Shown one piece after another: positions 1-6,784 of a stretch of DNA of 9,327 bases (the stretch's first letter is position 1; each line of letters begins with the position of its first letter). Location of the stretch: contig DATHSA010000072.1 of assembly GCA_035464675.1 (NCBI GenBank), positions 1 through 9,327 of the forward strand. Direction: 5' to 3'. Both the position numbers and the translations under genes were made by a program. A model generated the notes under the pieces. It ran no database searches. It saw only the letters and a program-made list of their open reading frames with translations, and was not told the DNA's origin. Source of the DNA: JAUYIV01 sp035464675. Its GTDB lineage: Bacteria; Actinomycetota; Acidimicrobiia; Spongiisociales; UBA11373.

Positions 1-90
1 GCGTTGGTGCCGCCTCACCGGAGTCGATGGTGGGGCGGCTGCGGCGTCGCTGGCGTAGCCGCTAGAGTCGCCAGCCTCGGGGGAGACCGA
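1..90 (+). other. Possible 3' tail of an upstream gene, reading frame uncertain
   Basis: No complete gene fits here. Two frames stay open from the window edge and end in stops. The frame with codons starting at base 3 ends at a TAG at 63-65 and gives an arginine-rich tail. The frame starting at base 2 ends at a TAG at 56-58. Either could be the C-terminus of a plus-strand gene that begins before the window, and both have high GC at third positions, so I cannot choose. The third frame runs into the MerR gene but looks like untranslated leader. The hairpin at 91-120 follows both stops and could terminate this upstream gene. Confidence 0.25.
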
Positions 91-120
91 GTCGCCGGGC
101 TGCTGCATTCAGCCGGCGAC
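91..120 (+). terminator. 11-bp stem-loop just upstream of the MerR gene (terminator or operator)
   Basis: GTCGCCGG at 91-98 is perfectly complementary to CCGGCGAC at 113-120. With G99 bulged, CTG 100-102 also pairs with CAG 110-112, giving an 11-bp stem and a 7-nt loop (103-109). No T-tract follows. It could be a U-less terminator of the upstream gene, or a dyad acting as operator or leader for the MerR gene, whose start lies 22 nt downstream. The structure is visible; its role is inference. Confidence 0.4.
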
Positions 121-141
121 CCTGGATGGAGAGAGGAAGGC

Positions 142-633
142 TTGGAAGGGTTCACCGCACAGCAAGCGTGCCGTCTGACCGACTGCACCGCACACCAACT
201 CAGGTACTGGGACCGCGTCGGACTCGTCCAGCCATCCATCCAGGGCACCGGGGGCAGACCCGGCAAGCGCCGCCTCTACTCCTTTCGAGACCTCGTCGCT
301 CTTCGCGTCATCAAGAGTCTTCTCGACAACGGGATGTCCGTGCAGCGCGTTCGCCGCGCCTGGGACTACCTGCGACGTACCGCCGACATGGACAGCCACC
401 TCGCCGAGGTCAAGCTCGTCACCGACGGACAGTCGATCTTCAAGGTGGCGAGTGACGAGGGCGAGTTGATCGACGCGTTGCGGGAGGGCCAACTGGCCTT
501 CTTCGTCGCCATCGACGAGATCACTCGAGAGGTCGAGGAGGACATCACCCGCTTCGAGCTCGACCGAGAGCATTTCCTGGAGATGCTGCGGCGGGTCGAG
601 GACGACGTTCAGACCGAGGCGGCGGAGGGGTAG
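142..633 (+). CDS. MerR-family transcriptional regulator (FtsR/Rv1830-like)
   Basis: A 163-aa DNA-binding regulator. Residues about 4-25 form the MerR helix-turn-helix, ending in LRYWDRVGLV. Residues 43-51 (RRLYSFRDL) are the wing and second helix. A helical region follows (52-80), then a C-terminal domain (about 85-140) with the VTDGQSIF...LREGQLAFF pattern seen in the actinobacterial Rv1830/FtsR group. It has no cysteine cluster typical of metal sensors and no long effector-binding domain. FtsR in Corynebacterium controls ftsZ; a similar role here is inference from resemblance only. I chose the TTG at 142 because GAGAGG at 131-136 gives a good ribosome binding site, homology begins at residue 3-4, and a stem-loop lies just upstream. 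In-frame GTG/TTG codons at 4-9 would add 46 unconserved residues. It converges on the tgpA gene; the 52-nt gap between them holds no convincing terminator. Confidence 0.85.
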   Translation: MEGFTAQQACRLTDCTAHQLRYWDRVGLVQPSIQGTGGRPGKRRLYSFRDLVALRVIKSLLDNGMSVQRVRRAWDYLRRTADMDSHLAEVKLVTDGQSIFKVASDEGELIDALREGQLAFFVAIDEITREVEEDITRFELDREHFLEMLRRVEDDVQTEAAEG

Positions 634-685
634 GCCGAGGGTCCCTCCCCGCGGGGCGGATCAGCCGGCCACCGTGCCGTACGCC

Positions 686-3034
686 CTAGCGGCGGACTCT
701 CTTCACCAGCGACCTGACCCGGTACCTCGCCACCACCCGTTCGAAGATCGAATGTGCCCGGACCAGCGCCTGCTCGGTCTCGGCCATCGATCGGTTTGCC
801 GTGGCGAGGCGGCGCGACGACATCGGGGCCCCGGCCCCGTACGCCGACTCCGCATAGACGTCGGCGAGGGGACCGAGCACGGGTCCGACGCCGGCAGCCA
901 CCTCGGCAGGCGTCCGCGAGGGGTGAAGATCGGCGTCGAGGTCGGCGAGGCGGTCGACTATCTCCTGCCAGGCCGCCGAGACGTCGCCGTCTTCGAACCG
1001 GCGGATCCGGCGCCTGCGGCGCACCCATTTGACGCCGGGAATCATGCCGAGGGCCAGGGCGGCGACCGTGGCGGGAATCAGCCAGCCGGGCGGGCCCGAG
1101 GGCTGGGCGCTCGTCCCGTCCGGGACCTCGGCGACCTCGGGCTCGACCGGGATCGTGGTGGGCGTGGTGGTCGGCGTGCCGCCCGGCGTGGTGCGCGGCC
1201 GTGTCTCGGCCTGGGCCGCGGCCAGATGCTCCGACGCCGAGAAGGGGAGATCGTCACCGGTCGTCGGGTTGATGCCGTCGCTCCGCGGGGTGGGATCGAA
1301 CTTCACCCAGCCCTGGCTGGGCATCCACAGCTCCACCCAGGCGTGCGCGTTGCGGTCAGCGACGACGACTCGCCCATCTGCGACGGTGTTGCCCGGAGTG
1401 AACCCGAGCACGACCCGGCTGGGGATCCCGATCGTGCGCGCCATGACGGCGAAGGAGGTGGCGAACTGTTCGCAGTACCCGGTGCGGTAGTTGTCACTGG
1501 CCGGCTCGAGCAGCCAGTCGGCGAGATCCTCGGCGCCGTGCCCGGGGGGGACCTCGATGGAGTACGCGAAGTTGCCCGGGCGCCGGAAGAAGTCCTCGAG
1601 TGACAGCGCCCGTTCGAAGTCGGTCTCCAGGCCCTGGATCTGCGCCCGCGCCAGCAGCTCGATCCGCTCGTCGAGCCCCTCGGGCAGTGCCAGATACCGC
1701 TCGGCGTCGAGAAGGTCCCGGTTGACGATCTCGGGGAGATCGATGTCGACGAGCCCGAAGTCACCGGTCTCGATCGCGGAACGGAAGACGCTCGACGGCG
1801 TGCCGTCGTCCCGGCGACTCAGGATGTCGATGTTCGGCTGAGGGATCTCGGAGCGTAGATCGAATGCCATGCCCCGAAACGTCAACGCGTCGAAGTGGAT
1901 CGAGCCGTCGGCCCGGCGGACTCTGACGCCATCGCGGATCAGCGGTTCCTGACTCCTGAAGGCGACGGGTGCGTAGGGAGCGGGCACCCAGTCCATCTGG
2001 AGGGCGAGAATGGTCACCTCGGCTTCGAAGGATGCCACCGGTCCGGCGAACACCGCCGCCGGGTCCTCGAACCGGCCGGTGTCGCCGGGGTCGGCCAGGC
2101 GGGTGCTGCCCGCGTACCACTGGTCGCCGTCGAACGAGTCCAGGGTCACCAGCCTCCAGTACACCTGGTCGGCGGGGTGCCCGGAGATCGGGTCGAAGAC
2201 GAATATCGGAGTGTTGCCCTGGGCCACCAGGCTCTGCTGGATCCCGACGAACGGGTTGTAGGAGATGCTTCCGAAGTAGTCGCCCGACAGGTTGCTCACC
2301 GGTTGCAGTTCGAGGAACCCGCGCCGGGGCACCAGGTCGGCGATCGCCTGGCTGGCGTTGCTGGCGACGAGGACGGTGACGATCAGCGTTGCGACCGCCA
2401 TCGCGGGCAGTGGTCTTCGGCGGCGGGTCCCGCGAGACGCGGTGCGCGTCAGCCCGGCCGTCTCCCGGCGGCGGTCGATGGTCACGGCGATGAGCGTGAG
2501 GCCGATGAGGGCCATGAAGCCGGTCGTCCACCACCCACCGAGGCGGCGATCGAGGACGGCGAATTCCAGGTAGACGACGAGCGGGGTCAGCACGGCGACG
2601 TACGGGCGGCCGGTGTTGAGACCCCAGGCGAGCAGCGCGCCCAGCCCCCAGAACACCAGCGCGAGGATCGCGACCAGGCCGGCCAGGGGGATCACGGGGG
2701 CGACGCCGGCGCGGATCACGTCCCGGGCGAACTCGAGCTCGGTCGCCATGGCCGTGACCGACGCCCGCGTCGGGAACACGAACCAGGTGGTCTCGGGGAC
2801 GGCGATGCGGACCACGGTCACCACGATGGCGCCGAGGTGGATCACGGTGAGGAGGGCGCCGTGGAGGCGATAGGCGACGCCGGCCCACGAGATGGTGGCG
2901 CCGAGGACCGCCGAGGCCACCAGTACCACCTGCCAGGGGAGGCCACCGGAGGAGTCGAGCAGCAGGCGGTCGACCCGTGCGAGGGCCAGGGCGATGCCGG
3001 CGACACCGGTCAGCCAGCTCAGGCGGTAGACCAT
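686..3034 (-). CDS. TgpA-type membrane transglutaminase-like protein (DUF3488/transglutaminase core/DUF4129)
   Basis: A 782-aa membrane protein. The N-terminal part (about 1-230) has six or seven hydrophobic helices, roughly at 5-22, 34-52, 58-78, 112-136, 145-160, 168-186 and 209-226. A large extracytoplasmic region follows. The transglutaminase/papain-like core lies at about 455-585 with the catalytic triad Cys521 (GYCEQFA), His564 (NAHAW) and Asp580 (FDPTPR). After a Pro/Thr-rich linker (about 611-632) a last helix (650-668) leads to an Arg-rich stop-transfer segment and a cytoplasmic DUF4129-like tail (about 685-760). This order matches the TgpA family; the physiological substrate is unknown. 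The ATG at 3034 overlaps the end of the DUF58 gene by 16 nt. Its ribosome binding site GGAGG lies inside that gene 4 nt before the start, so translation is probably coupled. It is the last gene of the moxR-DUF58-tgpA operon. The family call is firm and all triad residues are present. Confidence 0.93.
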   Translation of the reverse strand: MVYRLSWLTGVAGIALALARVDRLLLDSSGGLPWQVVLVASAVLGATISWAGVAYRLHGALLTVIHLGAIVVTVVRIAVPETTWFVFPTRASVTAMATELEFARDVIRAGVAPVIPLAGLVAILALVFWGLGALLAWGLNTGRPYVAVLTPLVVYLEFAVLDRRLGGWWTTGFMALIGLTLIAVTIDRRRETAGLTRTASRGTRRRRPLPAMAVATLIVTVLVASNASQAIADLVPRRGFLELQPVSNLSGDYFGSISYNPFVGIQQSLVAQGNTPIFVFDPISGHPADQVYWRLVTLDSFDGDQWYAGSTRLADPGDTGRFEDPAAVFAGPVASFEAEVTILALQMDWVPAPYAPVAFRSQEPLIRDGVRVRRADGSIHFDALTFRGMAFDLRSEIPQPNIDILSRRDDGTPSSVFRSAIETGDFGLVDIDLPEIVNRDLLDAERYLALPEGLDERIELLARAQIQGLETDFERALSLEDFFRRPGNFAYSIEVPPGHGAEDLADWLLEPASDNYRTGYCEQFATSFAVMARTIGIPSRVVLGFTPGNTVADGRVVVADRNAHAWVELWMPSQGWVKFDPTPRSDGINPTTGDDLPFSASEHLAAAQAETRPRTTPGGTPTTTPTTIPVEPEVAEVPDGTSAQPSGPPGWLIPATVAALALGMIPGVKWVRRRRRIRRFEDGDVSAAWQEIVDRLADLDADLHPSRTPAEVAAGVGPVLGPLADVYAESAYGAGAPMSSRRLATANRSMAETEQALVRAHSIFERVVARYRVRSLVKRVRR

Positions 3035-4191
3035 TGCACCTCCATCGCCGCCCGCCAGGCGGGGGCCCAGCGGCCATGTGATCCGACCGTCACCATCACG
3101 GCGTCCATCCCCTTGATCCGGTCTGCGGCCGCATCGGGGTCCTCGGTGACCGCCATCAGGATCGTGCGGGTGAAGTGGCCGGTGAGGAGTCGGTGGGCGC
3201 CGACGAGGCCTTCGTCGGGAACTCCGGTGACCACCACCAGGGCTCCGCCTCCACCGCCGTGGCGGAGCAGCGCGCTCACGGTCTTGCGCAGGTCGAGGCG
3301 GTCGCCCGTCTCAACCTTGGCCAGCGTCTCCATCGCGTCCACGTACCGGTCGGTGGAACGAGAGCGGGTGGATCTGCCGCTCGACCAGAGTTCGGGCCCG
3401 TAGCCCGAGGAGTGCAGGTGCGCCACAGCCGAGGCCGCCCCCCGCACCGCCTGCTCGAATGCCTCCGGGACCGGGTAGCGATGACCCCGCGTGTCGAGCA
3501 CGACCAGAGCGCGATTCTGCCAGGGCACCTCGAGCTGCTTGATCATGAGCTCGTCGCGCTTGGCCGAGCTGGGCCAATGCACCTTCCGAAGATCGTCACC
3601 GATCTGATACTCCCGCAGCGTGAAGAAGTCCTCGCCGCCGAACGGAGCCGACGTCGGGCGCGTCGATGCGACTGTGGGGTCGAGACCGCGGACCACAGGG
3701 AGACCGATCAGCGGTTCGACCCGTGGGTAGACGGTCAAGCGATCGATCTCGCCGACAGCGGTGCGACGCTCGGTCAGCGAGAAGGGGTCGGAGATACTGA
3801 GCAGAGCCGGCCCGACGGCGAAAACCCCCCGCCCGCGGCATCGGACCTCATAGCGAGCGGTCAGGGCTTCGCCGCGGCGAGCATTGCCTGCGGCGAAGCG
3901 GGCGGTGCCCAGCCCGTGGACGGTGTCCTCGAGCTCGACGTTGCGGAGGCGTCGACCGGCGATGACATCCATCTCCACCATGACGGTGTCGCCTTCGTGC
4001 ACCTGCGCGGGGAGGATGCGCCGCCAGACGGCGACCTCGGTGGACGACAGCCGGACGAACACCATGCCGACCGCGACGGCCGCGAGCAGGAACGTCGCCG
4101 TCGTCATCAGATCGCTCTCACCGAATCCTGCCCAGAGGAAGAAGAGGGCGGCGGACACTCCGATCGCGGCCCACCCCCGGCCGGTGGGCAT
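3019..4191 (-). CDS. DUF58 domain membrane protein
   Basis: A 390-aa protein with two N-terminal membrane segments (about 7-23 and 29-46). An extended beta-rich stretch (about 50-160) follows, then the DUF58 signature at about 192-211, LREYQIGDDLRKVHWPSSAK, and a von Willebrand A-like fold from about 228. The would-be metal site begins VVLDTRG and lacks the DxSxS serines, so canonical MIDAS metal binding is doubtful, as is common in this family. DUF58 proteins are regularly encoded next to MoxR ATPases and are thought to be their partners or substrates; the exact role is unknown. The ATG at 4191 shares one base with the moxR stop (TGATG), and the 3' end overlaps tgpA by 16 nt, indicating one operon with coupled translation. 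Length is normal for the family. Confidence 0.92.
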   Translation of the reverse strand: MPTGRGWAAIGVSAALFFLWAGFGESDLMTTATFLLAAVAVGMVFVRLSSTEVAVWRRILPAQVHEGDTVMVEMDVIAGRRLRNVELEDTVHGLGTARFAAGNARRGEALTARYEVRCRGRGVFAVGPALLSISDPFSLTERRTAVGEIDRLTVYPRVEPLIGLPVVRGLDPTVASTRPTSAPFGGEDFFTLREYQIGDDLRKVHWPSSAKRDELMIKQLEVPWQNRALVVLDTRGHRYPVPEAFEQAVRGAASAVAHLHSSGYGPELWSSGRSTRSRSTDRYVDAMETLAKVETGDRLDLRKTVSALLRHGGGGGALVVVTGVPDEGLVGAHRLLTGHFTRTILMAVTEDPDAAADRIKGMDAVMVTVGSHGRWAPAWRAAMEVQWSTA

Positions 4192-5171
4192 CAGGCCCTG
4201 ACCCCGCTCCCCGGTACGGGGATCCCGGCGGCAATGCCGTCGAGGACCTCGTCGATGTCGGTGCCCCGCATCTGCGCCTCCGGGCGGAGGATCAGGCGGT
4301 GCGTGAGCACGGGCCGCAGCATGGCCTTGATGTCGTCGGGGGTCACATAGCCGCGCCCCGCCACTGCCGCCCTGGTTCTGGCGGCGCGCTGCAGGTACAG
4401 GGTGGCGCGGGGAGATGCGCCCAGTAGGAGATCGGGGTCGTGGCGGGTCGCCTCCACCGTGTCGACCAGGTACTCCTTGACCGGCTCGGAGACGTGAATC
4501 CTCCGCGCCACGTCGATCATGCGGATGACGTCGTCGCCGCTCACCACGGGCTCCAGGTCGTCGTACGACGACGACTGGCCGTGGGTCTCGAGTATCTCGA
4601 GCTCCTTGGCGCGGGACGGATAGCCCATGATGACGCGCATCATGAAACGGTCCAGCTGAGACTCGGGCAGCGGATACGTCCCCTCGTGCTCGATCGGGTT
4701 CTGCGTTGCGATCACCATGAACGGGGCCGGAAGTTCGCGTGTCGTGCCGTCCACGGTGACCTGATGCTCCTCCATGGCCTCGAGGAGCGCGGCCTGCGTC
4801 TTGGGGCTCGCCCGGTTGATCTCGTCACCGAGGACGATGTTGGTGAACACCGGACCGGCGCGAAAGACGAACGTGCTTCGCTCGCGATCCCAGACCGAGA
4901 CTCCTGTGATGTCGGAGGGGAGGAGGTCCGGGGTGAACTGGATGCGGGTGAACCCGCAGTGGATGCTGCGAGCCAGCGACTTGGCGAGCAGCGTCTTTCC
5001 GACACCCGGGACGTCCTCGATGAGAACGTGGCCCTCCGAGAGCATGCTCATGACGATGAGGTCCACGGCTTCACGCTTGCCCTGGATGACGCGTTCGATG
5101 TTCCCGGCGATCTCGTCGAAGCGATCGGCGTACCAGACGAGATCGTCCTCGGCCACCTGTCGTGTCGCCAC
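4191..5171 (-). CDS. MoxR-family AAA+ ATPase
   Basis: A 326-aa AAA+ ATPase of the MoxR/RavA class, which act as chaperone-like ATPases on partner proteins, often with vWA/DUF58 proteins. Visible motifs, numbered from the chosen start, are Walker A VPGVGKT at 54-60, Walker B VLGDE at 113-117 with the family-typical INRA after it, sensor 1 ATQNP at 155-159, an arginine-finger region ESQLDRF at 170-176 and sensor 2 GASPRA with Arg255. All catalytic residues are intact. I chose the GTG at 5171 because AGGAGG (5181-5176) lies 4 nt upstream and conserved sequence begins soon after; an open frame continues upstream to 5282 but is unconserved. It is the first gene of the operon with DUF58 and tgpA. 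Transcription probably starts in the divergent spacer 5172-5362, where an extended -10 is visible. Confidence 0.94.
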   Translation of the reverse strand: MATRQVAEDDLVWYADRFDEIAGNIERVIQGKREAVDLIVMSMLSEGHVLIEDVPGVGKTLLAKSLARSIHCGFTRIQFTPDLLPSDITGVSVWDRERSTFVFRAGPVFTNIVLGDEINRASPKTQAALLEAMEEHQVTVDGTTRELPAPFMVIATQNPIEHEGTYPLPESQLDRFMMRVIMGYPSRAKELEILETHGQSSSYDDLEPVVSGDDVIRMIDVARRIHVSEPVKEYLVDTVEATRHDPDLLLGASPRATLYLQRAARTRAAVAGRGYVTPDDIKAMLRPVLTHRLILRPEAQMRGTDIDEVLDGIAAGIPVPGSGVRA

Positions 5172-5197
5172 ATGGCCTCCTCGTGTCTCGAACCGGC

Positions 5198-5206
5198 AGG
5201 TTATCA
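5198..5206 (-). promoter_or_regulatory. Candidate extended -10 for the moxR operon
   Basis: Read on the minus strand, TGATAACCT is a TGN extension plus a TANNNT-type -10 (TAACCT, 5203-5198). It lies 27 nt before the GTG start and upstream of the AGGAGG site. No clear -35 is visible at 16-18 nt spacing, which fits an extended -10 promoter but leaves the call tentative. Confidence 0.35.
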
Positions 5207-5244
5207 GTGGGTGAAACATGCGGGGATCGGTCTCCCGGGCGAGA

Positions 5245-5295
5245 GGCCGGGGCCGGCGGCCCGTGGACCGCGCGATCTGCACCGGCCCCGTGGCC
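5245..5295. repeat. Large imperfect palindrome between divergent genes
   Basis: GGCCGGGGCCGG at 5245-5256 pairs with CCGGCCCC (5282-5289) plus GGCC (5292-5295), with a 2-nt bulge (5290-5291) and a 25-nt central loop. A shorter perfect hairpin, CCGGCC 5282-5287 with GGCCGG 5292-5297, overlaps it and would compete. It sits between the moxR promoter region and the promoter of the 5363 gene. It may be an operator for a shared regulator, or simply reflect very high GC. Confidence 0.35.
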
Positions 5296-5298
5296 GGG

Positions 5299-5328
5299 GG
5301 GACAGAGAGCGTTCCCGGCGACTACTCT
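5299..5328 (+). promoter_or_regulatory. Candidate promoter for the 5363-6061 gene
   Basis: A -35 GGGACA (5299-5304, GACA matching consensus) is followed after an 18-nt spacer by the -10 TACTCT (5323-5328). Transcription would start near 5335, giving a leader of about 28 nt that contains GGAG at 5353-5356 before the GTG at 5363. Confidence 0.45.
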
Positions 5329-5362
5329 CGGTGCTGGACAGCGAGTGGAACCGGAGTGGACC

Positions 5363-6061
5363 GTGACCCCCGACCTTCGTGAGCAGCTGAGGGCTCTGCC
5401 GGGCGTGGCCGACGCCGAGGTGGACTCCGACGACGGCTCGCCCTCGGGCATCCGCGTCCGCTTGCATCCGGACGCCGATCCCGATCGAGTCGGAGCAGAG
5501 GTTCAGCAGGTCCTCGCCTCACACGGAATACGGTCGAGGGTCGCCGGTGACGATCTTGCGCCCGTGGTCAACCTTCCCCTGGCCGCGCCGGCCGACCTGG
5601 AGTCCGGTGCCGATTCGCCGACTTCCGATCCTTGGTCGCCTTCTCAAAAACCCGGAGCCCTTCCCGGGGAGGCCGTCGAGACGTCGGAGGATCTCGAGAC
5701 CGGGTCGGTGTCCGGCTCTGAGACGAGTGCGCGGGCATCCCTCGCCTCGCTCTCGTACGAGGAGTCGATGGATGGCGTCACGGTCACCGCGGTGGCCACC
5801 GACGGCCAGCGGTTCAGCCGCAAGGCGGCGGACTCGACGGACATGGCCGTGTCGAGCGCGATTGCCGCAGCGGTCGGCGCGCTGGCCGAGGGGAAGCCGC
5901 AACGCCTGCTCTGGGTGGCATCCGAGACCGTCGAGGGTTCCGAGGTCGTGACCGTCGTCCTCGAGAAGGCCGACGGCAGCCGCGTCGCCGGCGCCGCCAT
6001 CGTGCGGGCCGCCAGGGCGTTCGCAGTGGCCCGAGCGACATTCGTCGCGTTGCGCGGTTGA
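5363..6061 (+). CDS. Hypothetical protein, two-domain with internally duplicated C-terminal half
   Basis: A 232-aa soluble protein I do not recognise as a named family. Residues 1-62 look like a small beta-alpha-beta domain (LPGVADAEV, then GIRVRLHPDAD, a helix and a final strand), reminiscent of ferredoxin-like HMA/ACT folds. Residues about 75-130 are a polar, Ser/Glu/Pro-rich linker. Residues about 135-231 contain two similar units. Each has a VTVxV-type strand, a DGxR turn, a second strand and an Ala-rich helix ending in VGAL or FVAL (about 139-174 and 195-230). There is no signal peptide or membrane segment. The GTG at 5363 is preceded by GGAG at 5353-5356 with 6-nt spacing, and upstream in-frame sequence looks non-coding. 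It is transcribed divergently from moxR. A regulatory or scaffolding role is possible, but nothing in the sequence fixes a function. Confidence 0.75.
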   Translation: MTPDLREQLRALPGVADAEVDSDDGSPSGIRVRLHPDADPDRVGAEVQQVLASHGIRSRVAGDDLAPVVNLPLAAPADLESGADSPTSDPWSPSQKPGALPGEAVETSEDLETGSVSGSETSARASLASLSYEESMDGVTVTAVATDGQRFSRKAADSTDMAVSSAIAAAVGALAEGKPQRLLWVASETVEGSEVVTVVLEKADGSRVAGAAIVRAARAFAVARATFVALRG

Positions 6062-6070
6062 GCTTCTCCT

Positions 6071-6105
6071 CCAGCCGGCCCGCAGGGGTCCTCGTCGCGG
6101 GCTGG
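6071..6105 (+). terminator. Weak stem-loop after the hypothetical gene
   Basis: CCAGCC and CGC on the left (6071-6083, with a 4-nt bulge) pair with GCGGGCTGG at 6097-6105 across a 13-nt loop, 9 nt after the stop codon at 6061. No T-tract follows, so termination activity is uncertain. Confidence 0.3.
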
Positions 6106-6143
6106 ACGCTCGTGACCTGGCCACGACTAACGTGCCGTCTCGC

Positions 6144-6644
6144 ATGGCTCAAGCGCTCGTCCTGAACGCATCCTTCGAGCCACTATCCGTGGTGTCGGCG
6201 CGGCGCGCCGTCGTCCTCGTGGTGCGCGAGAAGGCCGAGATGGTCCACTCCCGCGATCAGGTCTGGCGGTCGGAGAGCCTGGAGGTCGAAGTCCCCACGG
6301 TCATCCGGCTCCGCCGGTACGTGCGCGTGCCCTACCGGCGCCGTGTGCCGCTGAACCGGCGGGCGGTGTTCGCCCGGGATCTCCACATCTGCCAGTACTG
6401 CGGCAGCGCCGCCGAGAATCTCGACCACGTCGTGCCGCGATCGCGTGGCGGGACTCACACCTGGGAGAACGTCGTGGCCGCCTGCCGGCGCTGCAACACC
6501 CGCAAGGGAAGTCGCACGCCGGGGGAAGCCGGGATGAGCCTCACCGCATCGCCACGGGCCCCGCGCGAGCACGGCTGGCTTCTCGTCGGTCTCGGCGCCC
6601 CACCCCATCCCTCCTGGCACGAGTACCTGGGGGCGGCGGTCTAG
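6144..6644 (+). CDS. Small HNH endonuclease domain protein
   Basis: A 166-aa protein of the short stand-alone HNH family that is widespread in actinobacteria. The N-terminal part begins AQALVLNASFEPLSVVSARRA, a pattern typical of these proteins. The HNH core lies at about 76-121. Zinc-binding pairs are Cys83/Cys86 (CQYC) and Cys114/Cys117 (CRRC). The metal/catalytic segment is DHVVPRSRGG (His95) with Asn109 and Asn118. All key residues are present, so nuclease activity is plausible; its biological target is not known. I chose the ATG at 6144, because homologous sequence starts there. A GTG at 6132 is in frame but adds only four residues. No Shine-Dalgarno is visible, and a TAACGT -10-like hexamer at 6128-6133 would place the transcript start close to the ATG, so a very short leader is possible. 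Confidence 0.88.
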   Translation: MAQALVLNASFEPLSVVSARRAVVLVVREKAEMVHSRDQVWRSESLEVEVPTVIRLRRYVRVPYRRRVPLNRRAVFARDLHICQYCGSAAENLDHVVPRSRGGTHTWENVVAACRRCNTRKGSRTPGEAGMSLTASPRAPREHGWLLVGLGAPPHPSWHEYLGAAV

Positions 6645-6689
6645 GCGCGCGGACGACAGCCCACAGCCGGCAGGATCGCGCCCGCCGTC

Positions 6690-6729
6690 GGGGTGTCGTG
6701 GGCCCGGGGCGGCCGACACTCCTCACTTT
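6690..6729 (+). terminator. Probable terminator after the HNH gene
   Basis: GGGGTGTCG at 6690-6698 pairs with CGACACTCC at 6714-6722, giving nine pairs including one G-T wobble and a 15-nt GC-rich loop. A moderately T-rich stretch (TCACTTT, 6723-6729) follows. It lies 45 nt after the HNH stop codon and upstream of the next gene's promoter, which fits a terminator. Confidence 0.45.
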
Positions 6730-6757
6730 CAGTCACCTGAGTCCGCACTGTGAGTAG

Positions 6758-6784
6758 TGGTACCCTTGCGAGCGGGAGGTTCCG
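6758..6784 (+). promoter_or_regulatory. Candidate extended -10 and ribosome binding site for the recombinase-like gene
   Basis: TGG followed by TACCCT (6761-6766) forms an extended TANNNT -10. GGGAGG at 6774-6779 is a strong Shine-Dalgarno 5 nt before the TTG start at 6785 and decides that start. The -35 region is weak. An imperfect dyad, CTCA/CAGT at 6722-6733 with ACTG/TGAG at 6747-6754, covers the upstream part and could be an operator. If transcription starts about 7 nt after the -10, the leader is very short, with the Shine-Dalgarno almost at its 5' end. Confidence 0.4.

Noticed and set aside
4..141. N-terminal extension of the MerR protein from the TTG/GTG at 4-9
   Set aside because: The 46 residues are unlike any MerR N-terminus, the region contains a strong stem-loop, and the TTG at 142 has a clear ribosome binding site.
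634..685. Bidirectional terminator between the convergent MerR and tgpA genes
   Set aside because: Only a short CCCCGCGGGG palindrome and a distant 5-bp GGCCG/CGGCC pair are present, with no T-tract; not distinguishable from GC-rich background.
1761..3077. 438-aa minus-strand frame overlapping tgpA in another phase
   Set aside because: Extremely Pro/Arg-rich with no fold signature, while the overlapping frame has clear transglutaminase residues.
1895..3403. 502-aa open frame on the plus strand, antisense to tgpA and DUF58
   Set aside because: It lies opposite two firmly identified genes, has low-complexity Gly/Asp/Arg composition and no recognisable domain. Long antisense frames are expected at this GC content.
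3175..4350. 391-aa plus-strand open frame opposite the DUF58 gene
   Set aside because: A shadow of the DUF58 codons; no motifs and no ribosome binding site tied to a plausible start.
5172..5282. N-terminal extension of the MoxR protein
   Set aside because: Unconserved residues; the GTG at 5171 has AGGAGG at good spacing.
4440..5366. 308-aa plus-strand open frame opposite moxR
   Set aside because: Antisense to a gene with all AAA+ motifs intact; composition is typical of a shadow frame.
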